DNA of 61,894 nt from Psychrobacter sp. APC 3281 (GCF_030407815.1 NZ_JASDCS010000014.1:1-61894), one strand, 5' to 3'. Numbered from the stretch's first letter, positions 1 to 10,018 are shown. Translations and numbers: made by a program. The notes: a model not told the origin generated them from the sequence alone.

Positions 1-251
1 AATGATGACTTGTGTGTTTAAATTTATCTAAAACTAATTTTATTTAAAATAGATACAATGAGCATCTGTTGCTATGTATCTTCTATTTATAATAGATTGT
101 TCGAGATGCCATTAGAAATTAAATATTCTTTAGAATTAATTATATTTTATACATAGGTTTAATGGCTAATGAACGATTTGTTCTCCGCATGTTTTCACGA
201 AAAACAATACCTCAATAGAGGCCACACTCTTATTTTATAGTTGGATTTATT
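1..251. other. AT-rich leader region upstream of the H-NS-like gene
   Basis: This stretch at the left edge is very AT-rich and I see no gene in it. It must hold the promoter of the H-NS-like gene that starts at 252. TAAAAT-like -10 candidates occur around 45-50, but the high A+T content makes any single call unreliable. AT-rich DNA is what H-NS proteins bind, so autoregulation is plausible but is only an inference. Confidence 0.4.
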
Positions 252-575
252 ATGAGCAAAAATAACGCAATTGATTTAGAAAATTTGAACGTAGATGAGT
301 TACGTGCTATCACTGAAAACGCTCAACAACTTATCGCTAAAAAACAACATCAACGTTTGTATGATGCCTATATGCAGTTCGAGCAGATTGCAGAAGATAG
401 CAATGCAACGATTGAAGAGATACTGAAAGCTGGTGAAAAGTTAGAGAAAAAACGCAGTATTAAATATCGCAATACTGATAATCATAGTGAAACTTGGACT
501 GGCCGTGGCCGTAAGCCAACATGGTTGGTTGAAGCGCTAGCAGCAGGTCGTGATATCGAAGATTTTGCTATTTAA
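252..575 (+). CDS. H-NS family nucleoid-associated protein
   Basis: A 107-residue H-NS-type histone-like protein that would bind AT-rich DNA and silence or bridge it. The N-terminal half (about residues 5-65) is charged and helical, as expected for the oligomerisation domain. The C-terminal part carries the family's DNA-binding motif TWTGRGRKPTWL near residues 80-92, with the GRGRKP minor-groove loop intact. The length is normal for the short H-NS/MvaT-like proteins of this group. It is monocistronic: an AT-rich leader precedes it and a strong hairpin terminator follows at 684-736. The family call is secure; which paralogue it is cannot be told from sequence alone. Confidence 0.92.
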   Translation: MSKNNAIDLENLNVDELRAITENAQQLIAKKQHQRLYDAYMQFEQIAEDSNATIEEILKAGEKLEKKRSIKYRNTDNHSETWTGRGRKPTWLVEALAAGRDIEDFAI

Positions 576-683
576 TTAGCTGTTTTCTTATAAAATGCCT
601 TTCTGTGAGCCAGCTTGAAATTGCTATTGATAATGGTTTATTTACAACCATTTAGCGATAGATAGAGCTGTTTTTCAGAAAAT

Positions 684-736
684 AAAAGCCAGTATCTTTA
701 CTGCCAGTATTTTGGCAAAAAGATACTGGCTTTTTT
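684..736 (+). terminator. Rho-independent terminator after the H-NS-like gene
   Basis: A 16-base stem (684-699 pairing with 719-734, core GCCAGTATCTTT / AAAGATACTGGC) is followed by a run of T. It closes the H-NS transcript. It also shows that the longest reading frame of gspN, which would begin with TTG at 712 inside this hairpin, is not the true start. Confidence 0.88.
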
Positions 737-804
737 TCTGTCATCTATATGCCATTGTTTGTTATGATAATGACGTTTTTGTCTTATATAAGAGTTGTAC
801 GACT

Positions 805-1632
805 GTGGCCCAAGTATCTGAGTTTTCTCATAAACGTCCCCGTAAGCTCTGGTGGCTAGTTGGGTTTATATTGTTTGCGCTATTTGCTGTGTTGCAAATG
901 CCAGCAGCATGGTTACTTGAGAAATACGCGCCAGATACGCCTTATGTCCAACATGTATCTGGCAATTTATGGCAAGGTGCTGCCATTTGGCAATTGCCTA
1001 TGTCATCGACGTCGCTTACAGGTATGGCGGAATGGTCATGGCAGCCTTGGCAGCTACTCATAGGTAAGCTAGGTGCGGATGTTAATATCCACTCATCACA
1101 GACACGTCTGAATGGGCAAGTTAAACTTGGTCTGAACTCATGGCAAGTTGACGAGATGAGTGGGAAAATTGCACCTGAGACGCTAGCGAGTGTGGTCAAC
1201 TGGCAGCTGCCAAATACCCCTATTCAGGTAAATAATGTATCGCTAACGCGCCAGTCTGGTAAAAGTGACGCATCTAGTAGTGAGCCTGCTAAAGACGCTG
1301 GCGGATTTAGTACAGCGGATGGTCAATTGACTTGGGTTGGTGGTGAGGTAGGCTATCCTAGTGGTGGCAAAGTTTTTTATATTACGATGCCTGCTCTAAG
1401 AGCTGAGCTTAGTACAGAGCAGAAAAACAATAGAGATCTGCTGCATATTAATTTGCTGAATAATCAAGATAAGCGTTTGGGAGATCTGTATCTCGACAGC
1501 GATAATATGCTCGATGTCAGTTTGACGCAGCGCTTGCTAGAGAATATGCCTGAGTATAAAGGACAAGCCCCTCAAGATACGCCAGTTGTCAGTGTGCGCC
1601 AGCCATTGTTAGCTGGTTTGGGGGCGAACTAA
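805..1632 (+). CDS. gspN: Type II secretion system protein GspN
   Basis: A minor inner-membrane component of the type II secretion system. The protein has one N-terminal membrane segment (about residues 14-32, LWWLVGFILFALFAVL) and a periplasmic domain of GspN type. I chose the GTG at 805 (275 aa) because the frame's first possible start, TTG 712, lies inside the upstream terminator; an AAGAG lies at about the right distance before 805 and the membrane segment then sits at the normal place. The stop directly abuts the gspC start, so translation is probably coupled. GspN occurs only in some type II systems, and a separate N-C-D block fits the dispersed gsp genes of Moraxellaceae. The exact start is uncertain. 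Confidence 0.82.
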   Translation: MAQVSEFSHKRPRKLWWLVGFILFALFAVLQMPAAWLLEKYAPDTPYVQHVSGNLWQGAAIWQLPMSSTSLTGMAEWSWQPWQLLIGKLGADVNIHSSQTRLNGQVKLGLNSWQVDEMSGKIAPETLASVVNWQLPNTPIQVNNVSLTRQSGKSDASSSEPAKDAGGFSTADGQLTWVGGEVGYPSGGKVFYITMPALRAELSTEQKNNRDLLHINLLNNQDKRLGDLYLDSDNMLDVSLTQRLLENMPEYKGQAPQDTPVVSVRQPLLAGLGAN

Positions 1633-2538
1633 ATGCTTAATATCGCCGCAAGCCTAAAACCTGTTATCAATACTCTCAATCGCTTTTCAAGTTGGCTATT
1701 GTTGTTAGCCATTGCTTGGCTATGCTGGACAGCCGCCCGTCTTTTATGGCTACTGCTAGCAGCGCCTTTAGCACCTGCATTGCCTTTAGCGCCTCTACAG
1801 AATAATGCCAAATCTACCAACGATTATAGTGGCTTATTTGCAATCTTTGCTGATCCCGATCCTGTTACCGCAGCTGTGCAACCACCTCCCAAAATTGAGC
1901 TCAAAGGTGTCCTACTAGCCATACCTGAGAGCATGTCTTCCGCCTTATTGAATGTTAATGGGGAAGTCAAAAATTACCGCATCGGTGATGAGCTAAAGGA
2001 CAGCGATTATACGCTCGTGGCTGTTGACTGGAATTCAGTTATCATCGCTGATGCTAACGATAAAGAAACCGTTATTAAAATGCCAGAGGCAATGCCATTA
2101 GACCAAAGTAATATGCTAGCAAGCGGAATAAGTAATCAGCGTTTGCCAAACAATAGCATGTTGCCGACAGGGCCCCAGCCAGTACAAAACGCTGTTCCTG
2201 AGGCAGAAGGGACAACTGGCGCAGACACTTCAAAAAGTCCACAGTCGGCTATCGAAGAAGCGGTTACGGCCTTGCAAGAAAACCCTGCCAGTTATCTAAG
2301 TAGAATGGGGGTGATGGCATCGGGCGAGAGCTACCAAGTCACAGCGGCGATGCCTGCTGGCCTACGTAATCGTTTAGGGCTTGAGCCAGGTGATAAGGTA
2401 CTGACCGTCAACGGACAGAGCGTAGGTAATAACCCAGCGCAAGATGCTGGTGTACTTCAGCAAGTACAGCAAGCAGGTGAAGCGCAGATAGAGGTTCAAC
2501 GTGGTGAGCAAGTTATTACGATTCGCCAGCAGTTCTAG
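1633..2538 (+). CDS. gspC: Type II secretion system protein GspC
   Basis: The 301-aa inner-membrane GspC subunit links the inner-membrane platform to the outer-membrane secretin GspD. Residues about 15-45 form the membrane anchor. An HR-type domain follows (about 60-150, with KIELKGVLLAIPES and a YRIGDEL-like strand), then a Gln/Pro-rich linker, then a C-terminal PDZ domain (about 215-300, GLEPGDKVLTVNGQSV). The ATG is immediately adjacent to the gspN stop and gspD follows 77 bases later, so all three are likely one transcript. Only the N, C and D genes are here; the E-M components must be elsewhere. Confidence 0.92.
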   Translation: MLNIAASLKPVINTLNRFSSWLLLLAIAWLCWTAARLLWLLLAAPLAPALPLAPLQNNAKSTNDYSGLFAIFADPDPVTAAVQPPPKIELKGVLLAIPESMSSALLNVNGEVKNYRIGDELKDSDYTLVAVDWNSVIIADANDKETVIKMPEAMPLDQSNMLASGISNQRLPNNSMLPTGPQPVQNAVPEAEGTTGADTSKSPQSAIEEAVTALQENPASYLSRMGVMASGESYQVTAAMPAGLRNRLGLEPGDKVLTVNGQSVGNNPAQDAGVLQQVQQAGEAQIEVQRGEQVITIRQQF

Positions 2539-2615
2539 CAAGGTAGGTTTTTAGCAAAATTGCTCCTTAAAAACTCAGCACATAGTAAGCAATATCACTG
2601 TAGGTAATCATCAAT

Positions 2616-4859
2616 ATGGTAAGTTTTCAGAATTTTTCAGTCACGCCTTTGTACTGTAGCCTGCAGCGTTTGATGCGCCTGTGTCGTCCACTTTGTCTAG
2701 CAGTACCATTATGGACTGCTGGTGTTGGTCTTGCCAATGCTGAGAGCTGGAAAGTCAATTTGCAAGACGCTGATATCAAAGCTTTTATTAATGAGGTCGC
2801 GACCATTACAGATCAAAACTTTGTGCTTGATCCACGTATCAATGGCAATGTTACAGTCATCTCCAATAAAGCCCTGTCCCGTGATGAGATTTATCAGTTA
2901 TTTCTGAGCGTGATGCAGGTGAATGGTATTGCTGCGATTGAGTCGGGAACGACGACAAAACTGGTGCCAGATAATATCGCTAAGCAATCTGGCGTGGCGG
3001 TTGATTTACGCGGTGATAGTGTTGGAGAGTCGCTTGCCACTCGAGTTATTTATTTGACCAACACCCAAGCTGCAGAAGTATTAGGTGTTATTCGCCCATT
3101 GATGCCGCAGTCGGCTCACGCGGCCGCTGTACCTGGTGTCAATGCGCTAGTATTGTCCGATAGAGCAGACAGCCTTAACCAACTGACAGCTCTTATCCGT
3201 GATTTAGACAGCAATGTGAATGACAGTTTGCAAGTGATACCGCTACGCCACGTCGATGCCGAACGTATGATGGAGTTGATTAGCGCCTTAGTCTCAAGTG
3301 CGGGTAGTGGACAAGCTCAAGGTGGCAACAATCAGCTAAAGGTGATTGCTGATACGTCGAGCGATAGACTGTTGGTCAAGGGCAGTCCTGAAATGATTGC
3401 TAAAGTCCAAGAAATGGTCAATCAATTAGATACTACGCCGACCAGACGTTTAAGTGGTCTCCGTGTCTTTCGTTTAAAGTATGCTAGTGCTGGTCATATC
3501 GCCGATATGTTACGCGGCTTGCTCGCTAATCAATCTATCAATAGTGCTGGCGCGACCTCGACGTTAGAATCAGCGTCATTAAATGATGTAAGTAGCACAG
3601 GCGCCGTAATTAATAATGCAGCTAGCGATAGCCTAGGTAGCAGTACAGCTGCTGTGTCGACTAGCAGCACAAGTGGAACAAGCACAGGAGTGGGCGGTCG
3701 TCCGTTTAGTATTATCGCTGACGAAACTCAAAATGCCGTTATCGTCAATGCCGCACCTGAGTTAATGTTCGAGATTGAAGATGCGGTCAACCAATTAGAC
3801 AGTCGCCGCGCACAAGTATTGATTCAAGCTGCCATTGTTGAGGTGTCAGGCGATGATGCCACTCAGCTAGGCGTTCAATGGGCGCTAGGTAATGCCAACA
3901 GTGGCTATGGAGTGGTCAACTTTAACAATGTGGGAGCCAGCGCTACGACGCTTGCGGCTGCCGCTCTAGCAGGGACGAGTACGGCAGGTATTAGCGCTGC
4001 TGCCAGCTCTATCGCAGGTGCATTGATAGGCATTGGAGACAGTCGTAAAGACAGTCAGGGCAATACAGAGTTTTATGGCGCTATTTTACAGGCGCTTGAC
4101 TCATCTACCAGTGCTAATCTATTGTCCATGCCATCGATTTTGACATTGGATAATGAAAAAGCCAGTATCTTAGTTGGTCAAAACGTACCCTTTGTCACGG
4201 GTTCTTTTACCACCAGTGGCAACAATTCAAACAACCCATTTCAGACAATTGATCGTCAAGACATTGGTATTAATCTGAATGTCATTCCTCATATTGGTGA
4301 CAATGGCACAGTACGATTAGAAGTGTCGCAAGAAGTCTCGTCAGTGGTACCAGGTAGTACGGGTAATGCCAGTGGGCTAATTACCAATAAAAGCCTTATT
4401 AATACGACCATTCTAGCGGATGATCAGCAGACGATTGCCTTGGGCGGCCTGATGCGTGACAACACCACCACACGTCAGCAGAAAGTTCCTGGACTGGGTA
4501 ATGTTCCTGTTATCGGTAGACTCTTTCGTTCTGACAACGACAGCACCCAAAAGAGCAATTTGATTATCTTTTTACAGCCGACTATTTTACGTGATGGCGG
4601 CGCGGTAGCGAGTGTGACTGAACGCAAGTTCAATCAAATGCGAGTGTTGCAGTTGGTCATTGATAAAAACGGTACGATTAAGCAACTACCATTGAGCGGC
4701 ACTGAAGGTTGGAATGGTAATGTCAGTGCAGATTACGAGCTCATGCCGCTAAATCCCCTTATCCCTAAACGTGATCAAGCGCCAAAATCTACTTCGCAAG
4801 GTTTTACGAGAGTAGATAGTCCTAATAGCGGTATCACGACCTATCCTCTTAATCGTTAA
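2616..4859 (+). CDS. gspD: Type II secretion system secretin GspD
   Basis: The outer-membrane secretin that forms the exit pore for folded exoproteins. It has a long signal sequence with probable cleavage after GLANA near residue 42. Next come the N0 domain (about 45-115), repeated N1-N3 ring domains (about 120-390) and the C-terminal secretin beta-barrel (about 395-660), which holds the family patterns VPGLGNVPVIGRLF and SNLIIFLQPTIL. A Ser/Thr/Gly-rich insert of about 40 residues (around 310-350) lies in N3, and the last 70 residues form a polar tail. At 747 aa it is of usual size. ATG 2616 is taken as start; a second ATG near residue 20 would still leave a signal peptide. Confidence 0.95.
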   Translation: MVSFQNFSVTPLYCSLQRLMRLCRPLCLAVPLWTAGVGLANAESWKVNLQDADIKAFINEVATITDQNFVLDPRINGNVTVISNKALSRDEIYQLFLSVMQVNGIAAIESGTTTKLVPDNIAKQSGVAVDLRGDSVGESLATRVIYLTNTQAAEVLGVIRPLMPQSAHAAAVPGVNALVLSDRADSLNQLTALIRDLDSNVNDSLQVIPLRHVDAERMMELISALVSSAGSGQAQGGNNQLKVIADTSSDRLLVKGSPEMIAKVQEMVNQLDTTPTRRLSGLRVFRLKYASAGHIADMLRGLLANQSINSAGATSTLESASLNDVSSTGAVINNAASDSLGSSTAAVSTSSTSGTSTGVGGRPFSIIADETQNAVIVNAAPELMFEIEDAVNQLDSRRAQVLIQAAIVEVSGDDATQLGVQWALGNANSGYGVVNFNNVGASATTLAAAALAGTSTAGISAAASSIAGALIGIGDSRKDSQGNTEFYGAILQALDSSTSANLLSMPSILTLDNEKASILVGQNVPFVTGSFTTSGNNSNNPFQTIDRQDIGINLNVIPHIGDNGTVRLEVSQEVSSVVPGSTGNASGLITNKSLINTTILADDQQTIALGGLMRDNTTTRQQKVPGLGNVPVIGRLFRSDNDSTQKSNLIIFLQPTILRDGGAVASVTERKFNQMRVLQLVIDKNGTIKQLPLSGTEGWNGNVSADYELMPLNPLIPKRDQAPKSTSQGFTRVDSPNSGITTYPLNR

Positions 4860-4907
4860 AATATTGGCCGTATATATAACGGTTAATATGATTCAACTAA
4901 TATAAAT

Positions 4908-4947
4908 TAATGTACGATGTGATAGATAATAGTTACATCGTACATTA
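4908..4947. other. Perfect 13-bp inverted repeat after gspD
   Basis: TAATGTACGATGT (4908-4920) pairs perfectly with ACATCGTACATTA (4935-4947) across a 14-base loop. It sits 49 bases after the gspD stop and may act as a terminator, but no T-run follows it on the plus strand. A protein-binding palindrome is an alternative. Confidence 0.5.
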
Positions 4948-5063
4948 GCTTGCGTATTCATAACACAGATAAACATAGCTGCTTTTATATTTGGGTATAT
5001 TGGTTACTAATAGAATAATGAGTTACGTATCTGGCTTTTCACCACAGTAAATCAGAAACTAAG

Positions 5064-5240
5064 ATGACAAATTATAAGAATACAAAGAAGTTGTTTTTAC
5101 TGAGTGTGGCTGCTACTGCGCTATTGCTCATCCCTAGACGCAGTAGTCGAAAGGACAATACGAAGATAGTAAATAACCATAATACCGTATCTGAGGGTAG
5201 TGATCTTGACGATGCTTATGAAAATGCAGCTAGTAAATAG
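5064..5240 (+). CDS. Small orphan membrane-anchored protein (58 aa)
   Basis: An open frame of 58 codons from ATG 5064. Its N-terminus has Lys-rich residues and then a hydrophobic stretch (about residues 10-23, LFLLSVAATALLLI), followed by an Arg/Ser/Lys patch and an acidic Asn-rich tail. It looks like a single-pass anchor or uncleaved signal with a short cytoplasmic or periplasmic tail. The ribosome-binding site is weak. I do not recognise a family. It lies alone between gspD and the TatD gene; it could be chance coding, although the hydrophobic-then-polar layout argues for a real small protein. Confidence 0.4.
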   Translation: MTNYKNTKKLFLLSVAATALLLIPRRSSRKDNTKIVNNHNTVSEGSDLDDAYENAASK

Positions 5241-5277
5241 AAGCTAGTAATTAAAAAATAGAAGCTCAATAATGCGT

Positions 5278-5313
5278 CTATATAAGTATTTTTATATAAA
5301 ATTGCTTATATAG
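5278..5313. repeat. AT-rich inverted repeat upstream of the TatD-family gene
   Basis: CTATATAAG (5278-5286) and CTTATATAG (5305-5313) form a perfect 9-bp inverted repeat in the leader of the TatD-family gene. Just before it, the 9-mer ATAGAAGCT occurs twice as a direct repeat around 5237-5265. It could be an operator or simply AT-rich chance; nothing identifies a binding protein. Confidence 0.25.
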
Positions 5314-5377
5314 TAAAAATTGCTTAGTGTTTATTACTCAATTCTATGTTCTGAAAAGTCAGTTTTGGAGTTTATTG

Positions 5378-6334
5378 ATGTGTGGCAACAAATCAGCGAC
5401 CATGGCTGAGAGAACAAACGCTAGAGAAGTTTTAGAAAATGTCTATCCTCTTATAGATACGCATACACATTTTGATGCTCCAGTGTTCGACAATGATCGC
5501 AGACAACAGGTAGAGCAGGCTTATAGTCAAGGTATTCGTCACTTAGTGCTAGTAGGTTATTTATATAAGTATTTTGATCGAATGTATGATACTCAAGATT
5601 TTATCAATGAATTGTCACAATCGTCTGCGACCAAGGCAAATAATCAAGATAAATGCAATGTTACAGCCCATGTCGCGCTAGGCTTACACCCATTTTATAT
5701 TGAGCAACATACCGATGATCATTTAATACAACTTGAACAAATGCTGATAGAGCAACGTCCATTAGCTATTGGTGAGATTGGGTTAGACTCTTTTACCAAT
5801 GCAATGAAGCAGCCTGATGTATTTGCTAAACAAAAAAGGTTCTTTGCGGCGCAGTTGGATATAGCAGTGGCCCACAATCTGCCAGTGATGCTACATATTC
5901 GTAAAGCGCATGCTGAAGCGCTCGCAATATTAAAAGCGCATAAATACGATGCGCATAAATTAGGCGGTATTGCCCATAGCTTTAGCGGTGGCGAACAAGA
6001 GGCGAAGGCTTTTGTAAAATTGGGGTTTAAGCTTGGTGTTACGGGTCAGATAACCAATCCGAATGCCAAAAAACTGCGCCGTGCTATTCAAGTAGCAGTT
6101 GAGAGTCATGGCATCGAATGCTTGGTCATTGAGACGGATTGTCCAGATATGACACCTATTATGTGTCAGACAACGGATGACCCTGATTCACATAATAGGA
6201 ATGTACCAGCCAATCTACCATGGGTATTGGCAATTTTGAGTGAGCTATTAGAAATACCACATGATAAACTTGCTAAGCAGTTATGGCACAATAGCTGTGA
6301 TGCTCTGAAAGTAGACTGGGCTTATTCAGTGTAA
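5378..6334 (+). CDS. TatD-family metal-dependent hydrolase
   Basis: An amidohydrolase-fold metal-dependent enzyme of the TatD group (TatD/YcfH/YjjV), whose studied members are 3'-5' exonucleases or DNases. Visible metal ligands are the N-terminal DTHTHFD, the glutamate of AIGEIGLD, the histidine of LHIRKAH, HSFSGG and the aspartate of ETDCPDM. I start it at ATG 5378 (318 aa) because GGAG lies 7 bases upstream; a longer frame from GTG 5327 lacks this support. Length is slightly above the usual 260-270 aa because of an N-terminal extension and a loop around residues 75-100. Which subfamily it belongs to is uncertain. Confidence 0.85.
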   Translation: MCGNKSATMAERTNAREVLENVYPLIDTHTHFDAPVFDNDRRQQVEQAYSQGIRHLVLVGYLYKYFDRMYDTQDFINELSQSSATKANNQDKCNVTAHVALGLHPFYIEQHTDDHLIQLEQMLIEQRPLAIGEIGLDSFTNAMKQPDVFAKQKRFFAAQLDIAVAHNLPVMLHIRKAHAEALAILKAHKYDAHKLGGIAHSFSGGEQEAKAFVKLGFKLGVTGQITNPNAKKLRRAIQVAVESHGIECLVIETDCPDMTPIMCQTTDDPDSHNRNVPANLPWVLAILSELLEIPHDKLAKQLWHNSCDALKVDWAYSV

Positions 6335-6434
6335 CTATGCTACTTATAAGAAAAGCATAGCTGTAATTAGACGCTAAAAAGTACTAGCCAACTAAATGAC
6401 AACCAAAATATTTGAAAAGAGAATTTGATCTGTT

Positions 6435-7295
6435 ATGAGTGACACGCGACAATTTGAACAACCAGAATCCGTCGAAGACAGCTTTGTACAAGACGGATTG
6501 AACCAACAAGATGAGCAGTACGATCGTCGTTTTCAAGGTACACGGACACTATATGGTACCTCAGCGGTTGATACTTTTTCGGCAGCTCATGTCTATATTA
6601 TTGGTGTAGGAGGGGTGGGCTCTTGGGCAGCAGAGGCGCTGGCTCGGACAGCAGTGGGAACGATTACGCTGATTGATTTGGACGTATTGGTTGCGTCTAA
6701 TGTCAATCGCCAACTGCCTGCATTGGACAGTACATTTGGACAAAGTAAAATTGAAGCAATGGCAACTCGTATTAGAGAAATTAATCCCACAGTAACGTTA
6801 AATTTAATCGATGACTTTTTGACAGTAGATAATGTCGCCACACTTCTACCAAGTCGTGAAGCGGTTAAATCTGCCAATGCTCAGGGGAGACCGATTGTTA
6901 TTTTAGATTGTGTAGACGATATGAATGCTAAATTAGCAATTGCTTTACACTGTCGCTTTAATAAACTAAAGTTGGTCTGTGCGGGCGGTGCAGGTGGTAA
7001 GATAGATCCAAGTCAGATTAGAGTAAGTGATTTGCGTGACTGTTATCAAGATCCACTACTTGCCAAGTTACGCAACAAGTTACGCCACGAGAAAGGCATT
7101 AACAGTGCTTTAAAAGAAAAATTTGGTATCAAATGTGTCTATTCGACAGAGCCGCCAATTGTAGATAAGAGCTGTCAGACAGGTGGCCTACAGTGCGGTG
7201 GTTATGGCTCAGCAGTGGTCGTTACGTCAGTGGTGGCGATGATTATGGTGAGTGAAGCATTACAATTATTAATAAGACAGACGAGTCGTAACTAA
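6435..7295 (+). CDS. tcdA: tRNA threonylcarbamoyladenosine dehydratase TcdA
   Basis: An E1/ThiF-like ATP-dependent enzyme that cyclises t6A37 of ANN-decoding tRNAs to ct6A. The nucleotide-binding loop GVGGVGSWAAE is at about residues 57-67, followed by the family's LIDLDVLVASNVNRQ (the E1-type acidic strand and Asn/Arg) and the region VDDMNAKLAI. A C-terminal CQTGGLQCGGYGS lies where TcdA/CsdL proteins carry Cys residues. The N-terminus is about 25 residues longer than in E. coli, with an acidic and Gln-rich start. It reads in the same direction as its neighbours with about 100 bases of spacing upstream and only about 30 downstream. Confidence 0.92.
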   Translation: MSDTRQFEQPESVEDSFVQDGLNQQDEQYDRRFQGTRTLYGTSAVDTFSAAHVYIIGVGGVGSWAAEALARTAVGTITLIDLDVLVASNVNRQLPALDSTFGQSKIEAMATRIREINPTVTLNLIDDFLTVDNVATLLPSREAVKSANAQGRPIVILDCVDDMNAKLAIALHCRFNKLKLVCAGGAGGKIDPSQIRVSDLRDCYQDPLLAKLRNKLRHEKGINSALKEKFGIKCVYSTEPPIVDKSCQTGGLQCGGYGSAVVVTSVVAMIMVSEALQLLIRQTSRN

Positions 7296-7325
7296 TGCGT
7301 CTGATATTATTTAATGGAGTTTACC

Positions 7326-9128
7326 TTGTCTATGTCTAACTCGCCAAAGCAAAGCTACCCTGTAGCAGTAGATGAATCAGAGCGTATTAACAAGCTCAGA
7401 AAGTATCAGGTACTCAACGAAGATGATGAGCCTGCATTCGAGCGGCTAGTCGCGCTGGCAAAGCTGTTCTTTGATGTACCAGTAGTTACGATTACCTTTA
7501 TGGATGAGGACACCCAATATCTAAAACCAGCTTGCACATTTGAAGATGCGCCTGAGAGTATAACCAAAGGACCACGTGATACTGCTTTCTGTAATTATAC
7601 AATATTGTCTAATGAAGTATTGATAGTACCAGATACATGGAACGACAGTCGTTTTAGCCAGAACCCTATGGTCACAGGTTTCCCATATTTACGATCCTAC
7701 ATTGGGGCACCTATTATTTTGTATGAGGACAATAAGAATTACCGCCTAGGAACTTTATGTCTTATGGATACGAAGCCTAATTATAATTTTAGTGAGCAGC
7801 AGTCAGCGATATTAGTAGAGTTTGCAAAAATGGCAGCTGATGCTTTGCAGTTGCAGGATAAGCAACGTGATGCAAAGCACGCTAATGAAATGAAATCGAG
7901 CTTTTTGGCTAATATGAGTCATGAGATTCGTACACCGATGAATGGAATTATCGGTATGGTAGATATGTTAGGTGATACCGATCTTAGTGATGAACAGCGA
8001 GAATACGTTGACAATATTAAGGTTTCTAATGAACATTTGATGGTCATCATTAATGGTATTTTGGACTTATCGAAAGTCGAGTCTGGAAAAATGACGATAG
8101 ATTCTATTCCATTAAATTTATCTAGCTTATGTAATGAAGTCGTCAGTTTGTTTGCTATAAAGGCGCGCCAAAAAGGCTTGACGTTAGATTATCATTATAC
8201 TGAAACATTATCGCCCTATGTTAAAGGGGATTCTGTACGGCTTAAACAGATTATCGCAAATTTAGTCAATAACGCGATTAAGTTTACTCGTGAAGGTGGT
8301 CAAGTAAGTATCGATGTCAAACATATGGACAATTGCTACTGCCCAGATAACATTGATGAAAAATTCGTGAGTACGAGCCAAGAGAAAGAAGCAAACAAAA
8401 CAGAAGGCGATAAAACTAGTCAAAATATGACTTTGTGTATAGAAGTTAAAGATACAGGGGTCGGCATTAAGCCAGAATCGTTAGAAGCGATATTTGATGC
8501 TTATGATCAAGCAAATAAGTTTACCCATCGTCTTTATGGTGGCACTGGGCTTGGACTTTCTGTTTGCAAATCACTAGTCGATTTAATGGGTGGTCATATT
8601 CATGTGAGCAGTGAAGTAGGGATTGGTACCACTTTTAGTGTCTTATTGCCGTTAACTACTATTGATGAAGACAAGTATGAGACATGGCAAGACTCTAACG
8701 ATATGACGATGATCGAACCTAGTCACGAGCGAGCTGGTCATATATTGTTGGTTGAAGATGATACTGTTAATGCGATTATTGCCAAAAAAGCACTAACTAA
8801 CAGTGGTCATACCGTGACTCATGTTACGGATGGTCAGCAAGCAATTGAGGCTTTTGCTTTATTTCCTGAACGTTATGATGTGATATTAATGGATCATCAT
8901 ATGCCGATCATGGACGGTGTGCAGGCAACTATCAAATTGCATGAATTGTATGATCCTCAAGTACTACCGCCTATTATTGCCTTGACTGCAAATGCAATGG
9001 ACGGCGAGCGGGAGAAATATCTGAAAGTTGGTATGCAGGACTATTGTACCAAACCGTTTAAGCAAGAGCAGTTGAATGCCTTAGTACAGTATTGGCTGAT
9101 ACAAAAGCAATCATTGGAAGAAGAGTGA
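7326..9128 (+). CDS. GAF-domain hybrid sensor histidine kinase / response regulator
   Basis: A soluble hybrid two-component sensor. Domains in order: GAF (about residues 20-170), HisKA dimerisation domain with the phosphoacceptor His in [15 protein letters not shown] near residue 200, HATPase domain with N box ([14 protein letters not shown]), G1 (DTGVGI) and G2 (GGTGLGLSV), and a C-terminal receiver whose phospho-Asp is in [13 protein letters not shown], with the conserved Lys in CTKPF. A polar insert of about 35 residues, rich in Lys/Glu/Asn, separates the N and G1 boxes. No membrane segment is seen, so it senses a cytoplasmic signal. GGAG at 7316-7319 favours TTG 7326 or ATG 7332 over ATG 7314. 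No partner regulator is adjacent. Confidence 0.88.
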   Translation: MSMSNSPKQSYPVAVDESERINKLRKYQVLNEDDEPAFERLVALAKLFFDVPVVTITFMDEDTQYLKPACTFEDAPESITKGPRDTAFCNYTILSNEVLIVPDTWNDSRFSQNPMVTGFPYLRSYIGAPIILYEDNKNYRLGTLCLMDTKPNYNFSEQQSAILVEFAKMAADALQLQDKQRDAKHANEMKSSFLANMSHEIRTPMNGIIGMVDMLGDTDLSDEQREYVDNIKVSNEHLMVIINGILDLSKVESGKMTIDSIPLNLSSLCNEVVSLFAIKARQKGLTLDYHYTETLSPYVKGDSVRLKQIIANLVNNAIKFTREGGQVSIDVKHMDNCYCPDNIDEKFVSTSQEKEANKTEGDKTSQNMTLCIEVKDTGVGIKPESLEAIFDAYDQANKFTHRLYGGTGLGLSVCKSLVDLMGGHIHVSSEVGIGTTFSVLLPLTTIDEDKYETWQDSNDMTMIEPSHERAGHILLVEDDTVNAIIAKKALTNSGHTVTHVTDGQQAIEAFALFPERYDVILMDHHMPIMDGVQATIKLHELYDPQVLPPIIALTANAMDGEREKYLKVGMQDYCTKPFKQEQLNALVQYWLIQKQSLEEE

Positions 9129-9192
9129 TTTGCTAAATATTAGTATCAGTGCCCTTGATTAACATTTCGATTAACCATGATCGATAAATATA

Positions 9193-9230
9193 AAAAAAGC
9201 TTAACCGCCTATATGGTGGTTAAGCTTTTT
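9193..9230. terminator. Bidirectional terminator between the hybrid kinase and efp
   Basis: The hairpin has AAAAAGCTTAACC on the left and GGTTAAGCTTTTT on the right, with A-run and T-run flanks. It therefore serves both the rightward kinase gene and the leftward efp gene. Confidence 0.9.
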
Positions 9231-9285
9231 TATTAATGATAAAGATATAAATAAATATCAACTACCAGTCATGTTTAGAGCGATA

Positions 9286-9858
9286 TTAGTTCACGCGAGT
9301 TTGGTAGTCGCCAGTACGCGTATCAACACGTACCACTTCACCTTGTTGCACAAACAATGGTACACGTACAACGGCACCTGTCTCTAATTTAGCAGGTTTG
9401 CCACCACCGCCTGAAGTATCGCCGCGTACGCCAGGATCTGTTTCTGTGATTTCTAACTCAACGAAGTTAGGCGGCGTGACTGACAGAGGAGCGCCATTAA
9501 ATAACGTAATGGTACATAGAGCATTGCTGTTTTCTTTTAACCACTTGATTGAGTCACTCATTGCGTTTTTGTCCGCTTGAATCTGCTCAAAGCTCTCAGG
9601 ATGCATAAAGTGCCAAAACTCGCCATCGTTGTATAGATAGTTCATTTCAGTGTCCATCACATCAGCAGCTTCTAGGCTGTCACCTGACTTGAAAGTTTGT
9701 TCCAGTACTTTACCACTACGAAGATTGCGCAACTTAACACGGTTAAAGGCTTGACCTTTACCAGGTTTGACAAACTCGTTTTCAAGAATGGCACAAGGGT
9801 TGCCATCAAGCATCACTTTTAGACCAGCTTTAAATTCATTAGTAGAAAAACTTGCCAC
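9286..9858 (-). CDS. efp: Translation elongation factor P
   Basis: EF-P rescues ribosomes stalled at polyproline. At 190 aa it has the normal three-domain length. The modification site is clear: KPGKGQAF, with Lys34 in the exact position lysylated in E. coli. The C-terminal OB domains hold [10 protein letters not shown] and [11 protein letters not shown], which are family signatures. The ATG at 9858 has an AGGAG just upstream. The divergent neighbour is epmB, which makes the beta-lysine used on Lys34, so modification by the EpmA/EpmB route is expected. epmA itself is not in this window. Confidence 0.98.
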   Translation of the reverse strand: MASFSTNEFKAGLKVMLDGNPCAILENEFVKPGKGQAFNRVKLRNLRSGKVLEQTFKSGDSLEAADVMDTEMNYLYNDGEFWHFMHPESFEQIQADKNAMSDSIKWLKENSNALCTITLFNGAPLSVTPPNFVELEITETDPGVRGDTSGGGGKPAKLETGAVVRVPLFVQQGEVVRVDTRTGDYQTRVN

Positions 9859-10018
9859 AAGAAACTCCTAGGGGTTGTAAATATAATAGTAAGACATAGG
9901 GCTGACTGTACCAAAATTTTCTGTTATGCCAAGTATTTACGGATTAACGAGGATACTTTGATAGGCTAGACACTAAGGGCGTATAATATCGGATTTTGGG
10001 CACAGGTAATAGGCTGTC

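Noticed and set aside
712..804. Longer N-terminus of GspN from TTG 712
   Set aside because: It starts inside the H-NS terminator hairpin and adds a sequence unlike the family; GTG 805 fits better.
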